NCBI GenBank assembly: GCA_023229605.1
Contig: JALNYY010000011.1
Location: 1 to 58,248, forward strand
Direction of reading: 5' to 3'
Length of the DNA stretch: 58,248 nt
Source: Methylobacter sp.
GTDB lineage: Bacteria; Pseudomonadota; Gammaproteobacteria; Methylococcales; Methylomonadaceae
The notes beneath the pieces are model-generated. The model did no database searches and was not told the origin of the DNA. It saw only the letters and a list, made by a program, of their open reading frames with translations. Of this stretch, positions 32,543 to 40,555 are shown in pieces; the stretch's first letter is position 1; each line of letters starts with the position of its first letter. A program made the translations under genes and the position numbers.

Positions 32543-33823
32543 TTAGGGTAAACGGTGAATAATCTTCCCTGCCTGCAAAGTGTGGGTCACCCGGCCTTTC
32601 AGGGTTTGCCCCCAGAATGGCGTGTTGACGCCCTGGCTTTTCCAATTCTCCGAATTGACCTGCCAATCAAGCTGAGGGTCAAAAACACATACGTCAGCCG
32701 CCGCCCCGGGCGTCAACGCGCCGCTACTTATACGCAACACCCGTGCAGGGTTGGCGCTCAGGCAGGCGATGCCCTGTTCCAGGGTTATCGCATGTTGTGC
32801 AACCAATTTGAGCATCAACGGCAACAGCGTTTCCAGCGAAGACATACCCGGTTCGGTCTCGGGAAACGCCCCCAATTTGGCGTCCAAATCATGCGGCTGA
32901 TGGTCGGAACAAATGCTGTTAACCGTGCCGCCAGCCAAGCCGTGCCTTAAATATTGCTTGTCATCTTCGGTACGCAGTGGCGGCAATACATGATAGGCGC
33001 TGTCAAACGGCATCATGTCATTTTCGGTCAGATGCAGCTGATGAATGGCCACATCGGCGCTGACTTTCAAGCCGTATTTTTTCGCCTGGTGTATCTTAAT
33101 CACCGAACGCTTGCAGCTTAACTGCCCGAAATGCACCCGGCAACCAGTCAACTCGGCCAGCTCCAGGCATTGTGCCAAGGCTATGGTTTCCGCGGCTTCC
33201 GGGATACTGGGCAAACCGTAGCGGGTGGCGACCACGCCTTCATGGGCGCAACCGTTATTGCCCAGCCAAAAATCATTGGACCGGAACATCAACAACAAGT
33301 CATGGCTGGCCGCATATTCCATGGCGCGCCTTAACACCAACAGGTTTTTCACCGGCTGGTTGGCATTGCCGACCGCAATGCAGCCTGCCTGCTTCAGCGA
33401 CAGCATGGAACTTAATTCTGTGCCTTCCAGTTTCTGGGTGAGTGCGCCGACCGTATAAATTTGCGGATAGCCGGCTTTTTCGGCCAACTCCTTGATCAGT
33501 TCGACGACGGCTGGCGTATCGATGACCGGCGCGGTATCAGGATGCAGACACAACGTGGTGATGCCTGCCGCTGCTGCGGCAATCACTTCGCTTTTAAATG
33601 TCGCTTTGCGGCTGTGCCCCATATCCCGCAAACGGGTGCTTAGGTCGATAAAGCCTGGACATACGATTTGATTGCCGGCATCGATGACGGTATCCGGCTT
33701 GAAACCGGACGGTTCGTCAGCCACCGAAACAATCTTGCCGCCTCCGATATAAACGGAACCGATGCGGTCTACGCCGTTGGCGGGGTCGATAATTCTTCCG
33801 TGGTCTATGCGTATCCGTTCCAT
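32543..33823 (-). CDS. pyrX: Non-catalytic dihydroorotase-like protein PyrC'
   Basis: The 426-aa protein has the dihydroorotase fold but lacks the metal-binding HxH motif. The usual G-x-I-D-x-H-x-H position reads FIDLSTRL instead, and further metal histidines are also not seen. It follows pyrB, and their ends overlap by one base. In Pseudomonas this pair forms a dodecamer in which the inactive PyrC' is needed for aspartate transcarbamoylase assembly, and a separate active PyrC exists elsewhere. The sequence closely follows that pattern (TTLCLHPDTAPVIDTPAVVELI, ICSDHQPHDLDAKLGAF). An active pyrC should be sought elsewhere in the genome. Confidence 0.93.
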   Translation of the reverse strand: MERIRIDHGRIIDPANGVDRIGSVYIGGGKIVSVADEPSGFKPDTVIDAGNQIVCPGFIDLSTRLRDMGHSRKATFKSEVIAAAAAGITTLCLHPDTAPVIDTPAVVELIKELAEKAGYPQIYTVGALTQKLEGTELSSMLSLKQAGCIAVGNANQPVKNLLVLRRAMEYAASHDLLLMFRSNDFWLGNNGCAHEGVVATRYGLPSIPEAAETIALAQCLELAELTGCRVHFGQLSCKRSVIKIHQAKKYGLKVSADVAIHQLHLTENDMMPFDSAYHVLPPLRTEDDKQYLRHGLAGGTVNSICSDHQPHDLDAKLGAFPETEPGMSSLETLLPLMLKLVAQHAITLEQGIACLSANPARVLRISSGALTPGAAADVCVFDPQLDWQVNSENWKSQGVNTPFWGQTLKGRVTHTLQAGKIIHRLP

Positions 33824-34785
33824 TACGCCGCCCCCCGTGTTTGCATGGCCATCGCCATGACCGCCATGCGCACGGCGATGCCGTTGCTGACTTGTTTGAG
33901 TATCACTGATTGCGGACCGTCGGCGACTTTGGAATCGATTTCCACGCCCCGGTTGATAGGGCCGGGATGCATGACTATCGCGTCGGGTTTGGCGATTTTC
34001 AGTTTATCCTCGGTCAGTCCGAAACATTTGAAGTATTCGCTTTCGCTGGGCAGCAATGCAGAACTCATGCGTTCTTTCTGCAAGCGCAACATCATCACCA
34101 CATCAATATCCTTGAGCCCTTCGGTCAAATTATGCGACACGGTCACGCCCAAGCTTTCGACATGCGCGGGCAACAGGGTTTTCGGCGCAATGACCCTGAC
34201 TTCGGCCGCGTCCAAAGTGTTTAAGGCCTGGATCTCCGAACGCGCCACCCTGGAATGCAATATGTCGCCGATAATGGCGACTCTCAGGCTGGAAAAATCC
34301 GGCTTGAGCTGGCGTATCGTAAACATGTCCAGCATCGCCTGGGTCGGATGGGCGTGCTGTCCGTCTCCTGCATTGATGACGCTGATATGCGGCGCGGTCT
34401 GTTGGGCGATAAAATGCGCCGCGCCGCTGAGCGCATGGCGCACCACGAACATATCGACGAACATGGACTCCAGGTTGCGTATGGTGTCGAGCAGGCTTTC
34501 GCCTTTAGAGGTTGCCGAGGTCGCGATATTCATGTTGATTACGTCGGCGGACAGCCTCGTGGCGGCCAGCTCGAAGGTCGTCCGGGTGCGGGTGCTGTTT
34601 TCAAAAAACAGGTTAACGATGGTTTTGCCGCGCAACAGCGGGACTTTTTTAACCTGGTGCTCGGACACACCTGCGAATGACTCGGCGGTGTCGAGAATCT
34701 CGGTTAATAACGCCTTGCTCAGGCCTTCTATGGTCAGGAAGTGCTTAAGCTTGCCTTCCGCATTTAATTGCAGGTTATCCGTCAT
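33823..34785 (-). CDS. pyrB: Aspartate carbamoyltransferase catalytic subunit
   Basis: The 320-aa enzyme joins carbamoyl phosphate to aspartate in pyrimidine synthesis. The carbamoyl-phosphate loop FFENSTRTRTTFELA (about residues 54-68) and the HPGPINRGVEI block near 264 are clear, with HPTQAMLDMFTI near 138. Its N-terminal extension before LTIEGLS is the type found in class A enzymes that associate with PyrC'. It lies between pyrR (3-base gap) and pyrC' (1-base overlap) in one operon and needs no separate regulatory PyrI. Confidence 0.97.
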   Translation of the reverse strand: MTDNLQLNAEGKLKHFLTIEGLSKALLTEILDTAESFAGVSEHQVKKVPLLRGKTIVNLFFENSTRTRTTFELAATRLSADVINMNIATSATSKGESLLDTIRNLESMFVDMFVVRHALSGAAHFIAQQTAPHISVINAGDGQHAHPTQAMLDMFTIRQLKPDFSSLRVAIIGDILHSRVARSEIQALNTLDAAEVRVIAPKTLLPAHVESLGVTVSHNLTEGLKDIDVVMMLRLQKERMSSALLPSESEYFKCFGLTEDKLKIAKPDAIVMHPGPINRGVEIDSKVADGPQSVILKQVSNGIAVRMAVMAMAMQTRGAA

Positions 34786-34788
34786 TAC

Positions 34789-35295
34789 TTACGCCGCCAC
34801 CTCAATGGTTTCCAGATGGACGCCTAAAGGTTCAGGCCCGGTCAGCTTGATCCTCTGCCCCGGATCCAATGTGATACTGGCGCCGACGCAATCGGGATTC
34901 AGCGGGATTTGTCTGCCGTCACGCTCGATCAGCACCGCCAGAACGATCTGGTTCGGCCTGCCGTAATCAAAAATTTCATTCATCGCCGCGCGTATCGTTC
35001 TGCCGGTATAAAAAACATCATCGATCAGGATAATATCGCGGCCTTCAATGTGCGTCGGCAACTGGCTGGGTTTTACATTGGGGTTGACGCCGATTTGCGA
35101 AAAATCGTCCCGGTAAAATGAAATGTCCAGCAACCCTAAAGGTTCGCTGATGTTCAAGCGCCGGTGCATTTGCTCGGCAATCCACACCCCGCCGGTACGA
35201 ATGCCTATCATCAACGGGTTAACCAGCTGCCGCTCGTCGATAATCCGTTTTAGTCCGGCTTCCAGGTTATCTAATAATTCGGGAATCTTTAACAC
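34789..35295 (-). CDS. pyrR: Bifunctional pyr regulator/uracil phosphoribosyltransferase PyrR
   Basis: The 168-aa protein carries the PRPP loop DIILIDDVFYTGRTIR (about residues 88-103), the defining motif of PyrR. In Gram-positive bacteria PyrR binds pyr mRNA and attenuates transcription; in pseudomonads it acts differently, and its role there is less clear. I see no attenuator hairpin next to pyrB here. The gene starts directly after the ruvX stop, so the two are translated together. Uracil phosphoribosyltransferase activity is expected from the family but not tested. Confidence 0.95.
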   Translation of the reverse strand: MLKIPELLDNLEAGLKRIIDERQLVNPLMIGIRTGGVWIAEQMHRRLNISEPLGLLDISFYRDDFSQIGVNPNVKPSQLPTHIEGRDIILIDDVFYTGRTIRAAMNEIFDYGRPNQIVLAVLIERDGRQIPLNPDCVGASITLDPGQRIKLTGPEPLGVHLETIEVAA

Positions 35296-35754
35296 TTAAT
35301 GGTCCTTTTTGGTACGGTCGTTTAGCCAAGTTTGCAGGATAAGCTGGGCGGCGAGTTGATCCTGCACTTCCCAAAGCTTGCCTGCACTGACGCTGACTTC
35401 ATCAAACAACATTTGCTTGGCTTCAAATGTCGACAGGGTTTCGTCCTGTTGAAAAACAGGCAGTTGGTAACGCCCTTCCAGCTGCCTGCAAAATTTTAAC
35501 ATGCGCGGCGTCACCGGATTGTCCGAGCCGTCGGCCTGTTTCGATATGCCGACCACCAAACCGGCCGGACGCCACTCCTGTATCAGTTTGCCGATTATTT
35601 CCCAGTTGGGATTTTGATTGATCGAGCGGATGGTTTGCAGCGGACTTGCGGTAGCGGTAATCGTTTGGCCGACGGCTGTGCCTATCTTTTTGGTGCCGAA
35701 ATCAAAACCCAGATAGGTATCGGCGTTGGCTTTGGCTAGTAATGGGTCTTGCAT
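35296..35754 (-). CDS. ruvX: Putative pre-16S rRNA nuclease / Holliday junction resolvase YqgF
   Basis: The 152-aa RNase H-fold protein has the YqgF opening YLGFDFGTKKIGTAVGQTIT (about residues 14-33), the central LVVGISKQADGSDNP stretch near 65 and DETLSTFEA near 103, with catalytic acidic residues in each. YqgF/RuvX is required for 5' maturation of 16S rRNA in E. coli and was earlier predicted as a Holliday junction resolvase. It is directly before pyrR with no gap. A 42-bp dispersed repeat lies in the 85-base gap toward algH. Confidence 0.93.
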   Translation of the reverse strand: MQDPLLAKANADTYLGFDFGTKKIGTAVGQTITATASPLQTIRSINQNPNWEIIGKLIQEWRPAGLVVGISKQADGSDNPVTPRMLKFCRQLEGRYQLPVFQQDETLSTFEAKQMLFDEVSVSAGKLWEVQDQLAAQLILQTWLNDRTKKDH

Positions 35755-35769
35755 AGTTTATATTGCCGG

Positions 35770-35811
35770 GGATGGTGTGTATGCCGCGCACCTGCCGGGA
35801 ACAGGTGCGGC
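35770..35811. repeat. 39-42 bp dispersed repeat, copy A (intergenic)
   Basis: This is the sequence beginning GGATGGTGTGTATGCCG and ending CAGGTGCGGC, with an internal CACCTG/CAGGTG hairpin. It lies between algH and ruvX. Copies B (37333-37374) and C (39364-39402) lie inside coding sequences. A and B differ at only about four positions. Confidence 0.8.
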
Positions 35812-35839
35812 GTCCGGTTGGTGTTCGGGCATGGCAATA

Positions 35840-36418
35840 TCAGCCATGTCCTGCCGGAGCGGTCAGCAGGTTAATGTCAATGCCGATCTGGCCGGCCGCT
35901 GCAGTCCAGCGCAAGTTAACCGGCGTATCAAACAAGACCTGTTTTCCGGAAGGCGTATTAAGCCAGGCATTATCCATGATTTCTTTTTCCAGCTGCCCCG
36001 CGCCCCAACCGGCATAACCTAAAGCCACCAGATACTGCTCAGGGCCTTCGCCCGCCGCAATGGCTTCAAGCACATCACGGGAAGTCGTCAGGGAAATGGT
36101 CTCTGAAACCGCCATGGTCGCATGCCAGTCGCCGCCGGACGTATGCACCACGAAACCGCGTTCCTGTTGCACCGGGCCGCCTGCGAAAATGGGAGTTTCT
36201 GCTGAGGCGGGCGCAGTGACGTTTATATCCATCTGTTTGAAAATTTCGCCCAGCTTCATATCCGTAGACCTGTTAATGACGATGCCTAATGCGCCGTCTT
36301 CATTGTGTTGGCACAAATAGGCAACCGTATGAAAAAAATTGGGGTCCGCCAGATTGGGCATGGCGATAATAAACTGGTCGGTTAAGTATGTAGCTTGTTT
36401 CATAGAGCTTAGTATCAA
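35840..36418 (-). CDS. algH: UPF0301/AlgH (YqgE) family protein
   Basis: The 192-aa protein belongs to the AlgH/YqgE family. It contains the LTDQFIIAMPNLADPNFFHTV opening (about residues 10-30), the ALGIVINR stretch near 43 and GYAGWGAGQLEKEI near 154. In Pseudomonas AlgH affects alginate production, but its biochemical role is unknown. It is third in the gshB-tonB-algH-ruvX order that is conserved in Pseudomonas. The start ATG at 36418 gives the usual family length. Confidence 0.93.
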   Translation of the reverse strand: MILSSMKQATYLTDQFIIAMPNLADPNFFHTVAYLCQHNEDGALGIVINRSTDMKLGEIFKQMDINVTAPASAETPIFAGGPVQQERGFVVHTSGGDWHATMAVSETISLTTSRDVLEAIAAGEGPEQYLVALGYAGWGAGQLEKEIMDNAWLNTPSGKQVLFDTPVNLRWTAAAGQIGIDINLLTAPAGHG

Positions 36419-36443
36419 AGGTTATGGTGACTTAATCAACTGT

Positions 36444-37322
36444 TTATCGTGCGGTCATGCCGGATTCATCGGAAAATTTCCAGACCCGGGTAATCACCAG
36501 AACATCCAGTTCTTTCTGCAAGTCCGGGGGTAACGGTGCAAACGGCGCACTCATACGGACAATTCTTTTAGCCGCCTCATCCAAGGCCGGGTTTCCCGAA
36601 GACTGGTTGATGCGGATGCTGTAAATACTGCCATCCGCTTTAATGCCGACATCCATGGTTAAGGTGCCGGAAAAATTCTTCTTGGCCGCCACTTCAGGAT
36701 AATTAAGATTACCGGTGCGCTCCACTTTATCTTCCCAATCCTTGATGTATTGAGCGGCGACGTATTTATGCGCGCTCACCGAGTCAACGAATTTTATCTT
36801 GGGCTGATCGGCGCTTTGCTGGTTGAGCCTGATTTCGGTACCCAATTGTGCAATTTGTTGTTGCAGCATCTCCGCCGACAATTTCGGGTGTGTTTCGGTG
36901 TGGCGCTCAGTATCGGGTTTGCTTGCGGCAACAATCTTCTTTTCCGCCTTTTTCTGGGTAATAAGTTTTTTCGGCGCCTTAAGCTCACTGGTTTCAGGCG
37001 CGCTCTTTTCTATCTGCTTGGCTTGACTATTAACCTGACTGGATAATTGTTGCGGCGGAGGTTCCGGCTTCCGGCTCTGCTCGCCCGAGGCTAGCTGGTT
37101 TTCCTGGGCCAAAAATTGCGCCTTTTCAGGCGCTTTTTGAGTCGGCATATCGACCAAAGTTATATCAATGGACCGGCTGACTTCCTCCGGATGCGGCGCT
37201 GTGAAATTAATCGCCAGTCCGATAACAACATGAATGACGGCCGCTAGAAATAAGGCGATCAATAATGAATCATTATTGGACAACGGCGCAGGCGGCTCAA
37301 ACATTACCTGATGTGTTCTCAT
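36444..37322 (-). CDS. tonB: TonB-type energy transducer
   Basis: This 292-aa inner-membrane protein has a short cytoplasmic start, one membrane helix (about residues 23-43, ALFLAAVIHVVIGLAINF), a long polar linker rich in Q, K, E and P, and a C-terminal TonB domain (residues 205-285, with GTLTMDVGIKADGSIYSIRINQSSG). It would transmit proton-motive force to outer-membrane receptors. A second ATG six codons downstream (37304) is an equally plausible start. The 5' end overlaps gshB, and the same position is conserved in Pseudomonas. ExbB/ExbD are not in the window. Confidence 0.9.
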   Translation of the reverse strand: MRTHQVMFEPPAPLSNNDSLLIALFLAAVIHVVIGLAINFTAPHPEEVSRSIDITLVDMPTQKAPEKAQFLAQENQLASGEQSRKPEPPPQQLSSQVNSQAKQIEKSAPETSELKAPKKLITQKKAEKKIVAASKPDTERHTETHPKLSAEMLQQQIAQLGTEIRLNQQSADQPKIKFVDSVSAHKYVAAQYIKDWEDKVERTGNLNYPEVAAKKNFSGTLTMDVGIKADGSIYSIRINQSSGNPALDEAAKRIVRMSAPFAPLPPDLQKELDVLVITRVWKFSDESGMTAR

Positions 37323-38316
37323 TTATCGCCATGGATGGTGTGTATGCCGTAAACCTGCCGGGAGCAGGTGCGGCAAGGGTGGTTTCAATATGATCCATCA
37401 GTTTACCGCAAATATTCAATCCAAACTGGCGATCCAATTCCTGAACGCAAGTCGGGCTGGTGACGTTAATTTCGGTCAGCGTATCGCCAATCACATCAAT
37501 GCCGACAAAAACCAGGCCTTTGTCCCGCAATGTAGGCCCTACCTGTTCGGCAATCCAGCGGTCCCGTTCGGTTAAGGGGCGGCCTTCCGCTCTTCCGCCC
37601 GCCGCCAAATTGCCGCGGGTTTCGCCTAGTGCAGGGATGCGCGCCAGCGCATAGGGTATGACCTCGCCGTTAACCAGCAATATACGCTTATCGCCGTCTA
37701 CAATTTGCGGCAGATATTTTTGCGCCATCACATAGCGGCTGTTGTATTGGGTCATGGTTTCCAGAATCACGCTGAGATTGGGATCGCCCTGGCGCAAATG
37801 AAAAATAGAGGTGCCGCCCATGCCGTCCAAGGGTTTTAGAATAATTTCTCCCTGCTCCAGCAAGAAGTCCCTGATTCTGGCCGGCTCCCTGGCCACCAGC
37901 GTTTCCGCGCAGCACTGCGGAAACCACGCGGTAAAAAGCTTTTCATTGGCATCCCGCAACGACTGCGGTTTGTTGATCACATAAACGCCCATGCTTTCCG
38001 CCCGTTCCAGCAAATAGGTGGCATAAATATATTCCTGGTCGAAAGGCGGATCCTTGCGCATCATAATCACATCCAGCTCGTCCAAAGCAATATCCTGCTC
38101 GGAGGTAAACTCGTGCCAGTTTTTTTCATCACGCTGAACTTTAATCGTCCGCGTTCTGGCATAAGCCCTGCCGTTTCTCAGAAACAAGTCGTTCAGCTCC
38201 ATATAATGCAGCTCCCAGCCTCTGGCCTGGGCTTCAAGTAGCATTGCAAAACTGGTATCTTTCTTTATGTTGATATGGTCGATGGAGTCCATGACCATGC
38301 CGAGCTTAATGGGCAT
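37297..38316 (-). CDS. gshB: Glutathione synthetase
   Basis: The 339-aa ATP-grasp enzyme adds glycine to gamma-glutamylcysteine. Family motifs in order: KLGMVMDSIDHINIKKDTSFAM near the N-terminus (split here only for length), VIMMRKDPPFDQEYIYATYLLE near 83, LKPLDGMGGTSIF near 162 and INVTSPTCVQELDR near 291. The last 25-30 residues extend beyond the family core. They are encoded by a copy of a dispersed repeat (37333-37374), which writes the peptide LAAPAPGRFTAYTPSMA. The gene overlaps tonB by 26 bases. Activity is probably unaffected, because the added tail follows the conserved fold. Confidence 0.95.
   Translation of the reverse strand: MPIKLGMVMDSIDHINIKKDTSFAMLLEAQARGWELHYMELNDLFLRNGRAYARTRTIKVQRDEKNWHEFTSEQDIALDELDVIMMRKDPPFDQEYIYATYLLERAESMGVYVINKPQSLRDANEKLFTAWFPQCCAETLVAREPARIRDFLLEQGEIILKPLDGMGGTSIFHLRQGDPNLSVILETMTQYNSRYVMAQKYLPQIVDGDKRILLVNGEVIPYALARIPALGETRGNLAAGGRAEGRPLTERDRWIAEQVGPTLRDKGLVFVGIDVIGDTLTEINVTSPTCVQELDRQFGLNICGKLMDHIETTLAAPAPGRFTAYTPSMAINENTSGNV
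37333..37374. repeat. 39-42 bp dispersed repeat, copy B (inside gshB)
   Basis: This is nearly identical to copy A over 42 bases (GGATGGTGTGTATGCC...CAGGTGCGGC). On the minus strand it is read in frame as part of the GshB C-terminal tail. Confidence 0.85.
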
Positions 38317-38339
38317 TATTTTTTCCTGGTGATTACGTT

Positions 38340-38410
38340 AGGCGAAAGACTAAGGGCGAAAGGTTAAAAAACCATTGCACCTTTTGCCTTTTACCCTTAG
38401 TCTTTCGCCT
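38340..38410. terminator. Hairpin between gshB and rpmB, GGCGAAAGACTAAGGG type
   Basis: Positions 38340-38356 and 38394-38410 form a perfect 17-bp inverted repeat around a 37-base interior that also partly pairs (GCGAAAGG/CCTTTTGC). A related hairpin follows the protease gene at 41954-42027. It lies upstream of both divergent genes here, so it is a mobile-type repeat rather than a terminator for a known transcript end. Confidence 0.6.
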
Positions 38411-38427
38411 TATTTTATAGATTGTTA

Positions 38428-38456
38428 TTTACCTTGAAAAGATTTTTTGGTATAAA
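38428..38456 (+). promoter_or_regulatory. Predicted promoter of rpmB-rpmG
   Basis: TTTACC (38428-38433) and TATAAA (38451-38456) are separated by exactly 17 bases and lie about 45 bases before the rpmB start. Confidence 0.5.
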
Positions 38457-38499
38457 GCTCGGCTAACTTTTGAATTTAGGCACGCATTAGGGGTTAATC

Positions 38500-38736
38500 A
38501 TGTCCAGAGTATGTCAAGTAACAGGCAAACGCCCGGTTACAGGTAACAACGTTTCACACGCTAACAACAAAACTAAAAGACGCTTTTGTCCAAATTTGCA
38601 ACACCACAGATTCTGGGTAGAGAGCGAAAACCGCTGGGTTCGCCTCAGAATTTCCACTAAAGGCATGCGTATCATTGACAAGAGAGGCATCGATGCTGTT
38701 CTTGCCGATTTGCGTAAATCCGGCGACAACTCTTAA
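38500..38736 (+). CDS. rpmB: 50S ribosomal protein L28
   Basis: The 78-aa basic protein is full length for L28, with the usual MSRVCQVTGKRP opening, the GNNVSHANNKTKRRF stretch and the closing RIIDKRGIDAVLADLRK. It binds 23S rRNA in the large subunit. Only one of the cysteines of the zinc-binding form is in place at the N-terminus (VCQVTG), so this is a zinc-independent type. It precedes rpmG by 12 bases, the common bacterial rpmBG order. Confidence 0.97.
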   Translation: MSRVCQVTGKRPVTGNNVSHANNKTKRRFCPNLQHHRFWVESENRWVRLRISTKGMRIIDKRGIDAVLADLRKSGDNS

Positions 38737-38748
38737 GAGGATAAAAAA

Positions 38749-38904
38749 ATGCGCGATAAAATTAAATTGATTTCGACTGAAGGCACCGGGCACTTCTATA
38801 CGACTACAAAAAACAAACGGACTATGCCCGAAAAAATGGAGATCAAAAAATTTGATCCTGTTGTTCGTAAACACGTTATTTACAAAGAAGCCAAAATCAA
38901 ATAA
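38749..38904 (+). CDS. rpmG: 50S ribosomal protein L33
   Basis: This 51-aa gene starts at the ATG at 38749, 12 bases after rpmB, with AAGAGG as ribosome-binding site. The protein begins MRDKIKLISTEGTGHFYTTT and ends KKFDPVVRKHVIYKEAKIK, the standard L33 sequence. It lacks all four zinc-ligand cysteines, so it is the zinc-free form, whereas L31 at 2842-3042 is the zinc-binding form. It is very short but unmistakable. Confidence 0.97.
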   Translation: MRDKIKLISTEGTGHFYTTTKNKRTMPEKMEIKKFDPVVRKHVIYKEAKIK

Positions 38905-38966
38905 TCATCCGGTTTTAAAAACTTCTTTCCGGCAATCGCTCCACGAGCGCAAGCCGAGCATATCAT

Positions 38967-38997
38967 GACCCGACAGCTGCGCTTTGGCGGTCGGGTC
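38967..38997. terminator. Hairpin after rpmG
   Basis: GACCCGAC (38967-38974) and GTCGGGTC (38990-38997) form a perfect 8-bp stem with a 15-base loop in the gap between the convergent rpmG and the cNMP-binding gene. No U tract follows, so terminator strength is uncertain. Confidence 0.5.
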
Positions 38998-39039
38998 GCC
39001 TCCAAGCATCGACTGCTGGAGCGCTGCCGTTCTTATGCC

Positions 39040-40446
39040 CTATGGGCAACCTTTTAATCTGTCCAGCACCTGGGTTAGCTTCTCCATCTGCTTGTGCAGT
39101 ATTCGACATTGCTTTTCAGCATGCTGCTTGTCAAATTCCAGTTTCATGCACTTATCGTTGAGCTGTTGGTTGGCATTTTTCAAAACTTCATTTTCCAGTT
39201 TAAGAGCCCTTATTTGATTTTCCAAGGCGCCTGCCGGAGCGCTCGCCAAATTATCGCCAGGCTGCTTCTGCTCAACTTCCTGACGAAGACTTTCAGACCT
39301 TACGCCTGCGGCAAGAGGAGCTTCACTTTCCGCCCCCGTAACAACATCCGCCTTTACCGCCAAGGATGGCGTGTATGCCAGCCCCTCGGAAGCAGGCGCG
39401 GCGGACGCAAGACCTTCCATTCCGCCTCTCAAAATCATTGCATCAATCTTATTCCTGAGCAATAAAAATGCGGCGGCTTCGCTGGTCTTGCCATCCCGGC
39501 AAACCACAACGACAGATTTTTCCTGGCTTAATACTTTAAGCTGCATCCTTAATGAGAAAAAAGGCGCATTGATGCTGCCGTCAAGATGCTGATCTCCATA
39601 ATCATCCTGCGAACGGACATCCAACAAAATCGCCCCCTGTTTTACAGCCTCCTGCATTCCTGCATAATCGACAAACTTTAAAGAGGGCTCTTTTATCAAG
39701 GATATAAATTGTTTCTTATCCAAGCGCAATAATACGATGTCCGTCAGCGCCGTAATGGTTACGTTCCTAGGCGCGCCGGAAAGCAGTGCGTCCTCACCGA
39801 AAGTGTCGCCATTTGCCAACTGAGCCAATTTAATCTCTTTTGCGTTGGGCGAAGGCTTACGCGTTAACAGGCATTGCCCAGTCTTAATCAAATAGTAATA
39901 ATCGCCCGCGCCGCCTTGCTCGAGTATGGTTTCGCCTTTTTTGAAATGAACGGCCTCCAACCCCATTAATATTTTCTGCAAATTGGCGGGGGGAAGACGC
40001 TGAAAAATGGGCGATCTCAATAACACTGTCATCCAGTCATCTGGATCGCCTTCAGTCTCGTCAATGACCATGTAACTGTCGTCCTCTTTATAAACAAGGG
40101 GGGGGGTATTATTAACAATATCAGTATTCAGCCGCAAAAAACGCACCCTTCCGTTCGCGACTGCATCGATTTTTCTTGGTATCTGGTGTGCCAGCGCAAA
40201 TCTGGCGGAATCACTGCTTGCCGTAATGACGTCGACAACCAGCCCAGCCGCCTGAAGGGTAACCTCGCCACTTATCAGATAAACCAGCTGGGAAACCGGA
40301 TCGCCTTTTTTAAACAAGAATCCGTCTTGTATCTCTTCGACCGTCATTTCGGCGCATAACGCATTAAACTGAGCGCCCGGCAATGTTGCAAGCGGTATTA
40401 GCTTACGAATAATCAGTCCATCTTCAGAATTGACATCTACGGTCAT
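39040..40446 (-). CDS. Double cyclic-nucleotide-binding domain/rhodanese/coiled-coil protein
   Basis: The 468-aa cytoplasmic protein has two Crp-type cyclic-nucleotide-binding folds. The first spans residues 15-115 and is degenerate. The second spans 145-255 and has a good phosphate cassette, NGDTFGEDALLSGAPRNV. A rhodanese domain follows (258-345) with the catalytic C316 in VVVCRDGKTSE. The tail has a linker holding a dispersed repeat peptide (about 347-364), then a coiled coil (405-465). There is no DNA-binding helix-turn-helix. It may sense a cyclic nucleotide and act on sulfur or protein partners. The gene is divergent from the Do-type protease. Confidence 0.85.
   Translation of the reverse strand: MTVDVNSEDGLIIRKLIPLATLPGAQFNALCAEMTVEEIQDGFLFKKGDPVSQLVYLISGEVTLQAAGLVVDVITASSDSARFALAHQIPRKIDAVANGRVRFLRLNTDIVNNTPPLVYKEDDSYMVIDETEGDPDDWMTVLLRSPIFQRLPPANLQKILMGLEAVHFKKGETILEQGGAGDYYYLIKTGQCLLTRKPSPNAKEIKLAQLANGDTFGEDALLSGAPRNVTITALTDIVLLRLDKKQFISLIKEPSLKFVDYAGMQEAVKQGAILLDVRSQDDYGDQHLDGSINAPFFSLRMQLKVLSQEKSVVVVCRDGKTSEAAAFLLLRNKIDAMILRGGMEGLASAAPASEGLAYTPSLAVKADVVTGAESEAPLAAGVRSESLRQEVEQKQPGDNLASAPAGALENQIRALKLENEVLKNANQQLNDKCMKLEFDKQHAEKQCRILHKQMEKLTQVLDRLKGCP
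39364..39402. repeat. 39-42 bp dispersed repeat, copy C (inside the cNMP/rhodanese gene)
   Basis: This diverged copy (GGATGGCGTGTATGCC...CAGGCGCGGC) is three bases shorter than A and B, so the reading frame is kept. On the minus strand it encodes AAPASEGLAYTPSLA, close to the GshB tail peptide AAPAPGRFTAYTPSMA. Confidence 0.75.
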
Positions 40447-40555
40447 TTGAACATTCTAAGCAAGATAACAGTAAAATGACAATGTTGATTGCGTAAAAAA
40501 TCAACTTTAACACACCTTGTATTAAACATTTTTACACATATATTAGAGACCATGC

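Noticed and set aside
33668..34966. 432-codon plus-strand open frame opposite pyrB
   Set aside because: It is antisense to pyrB and its flanks, which are unmistakable; the protein is serine- and leucine-rich without motifs.
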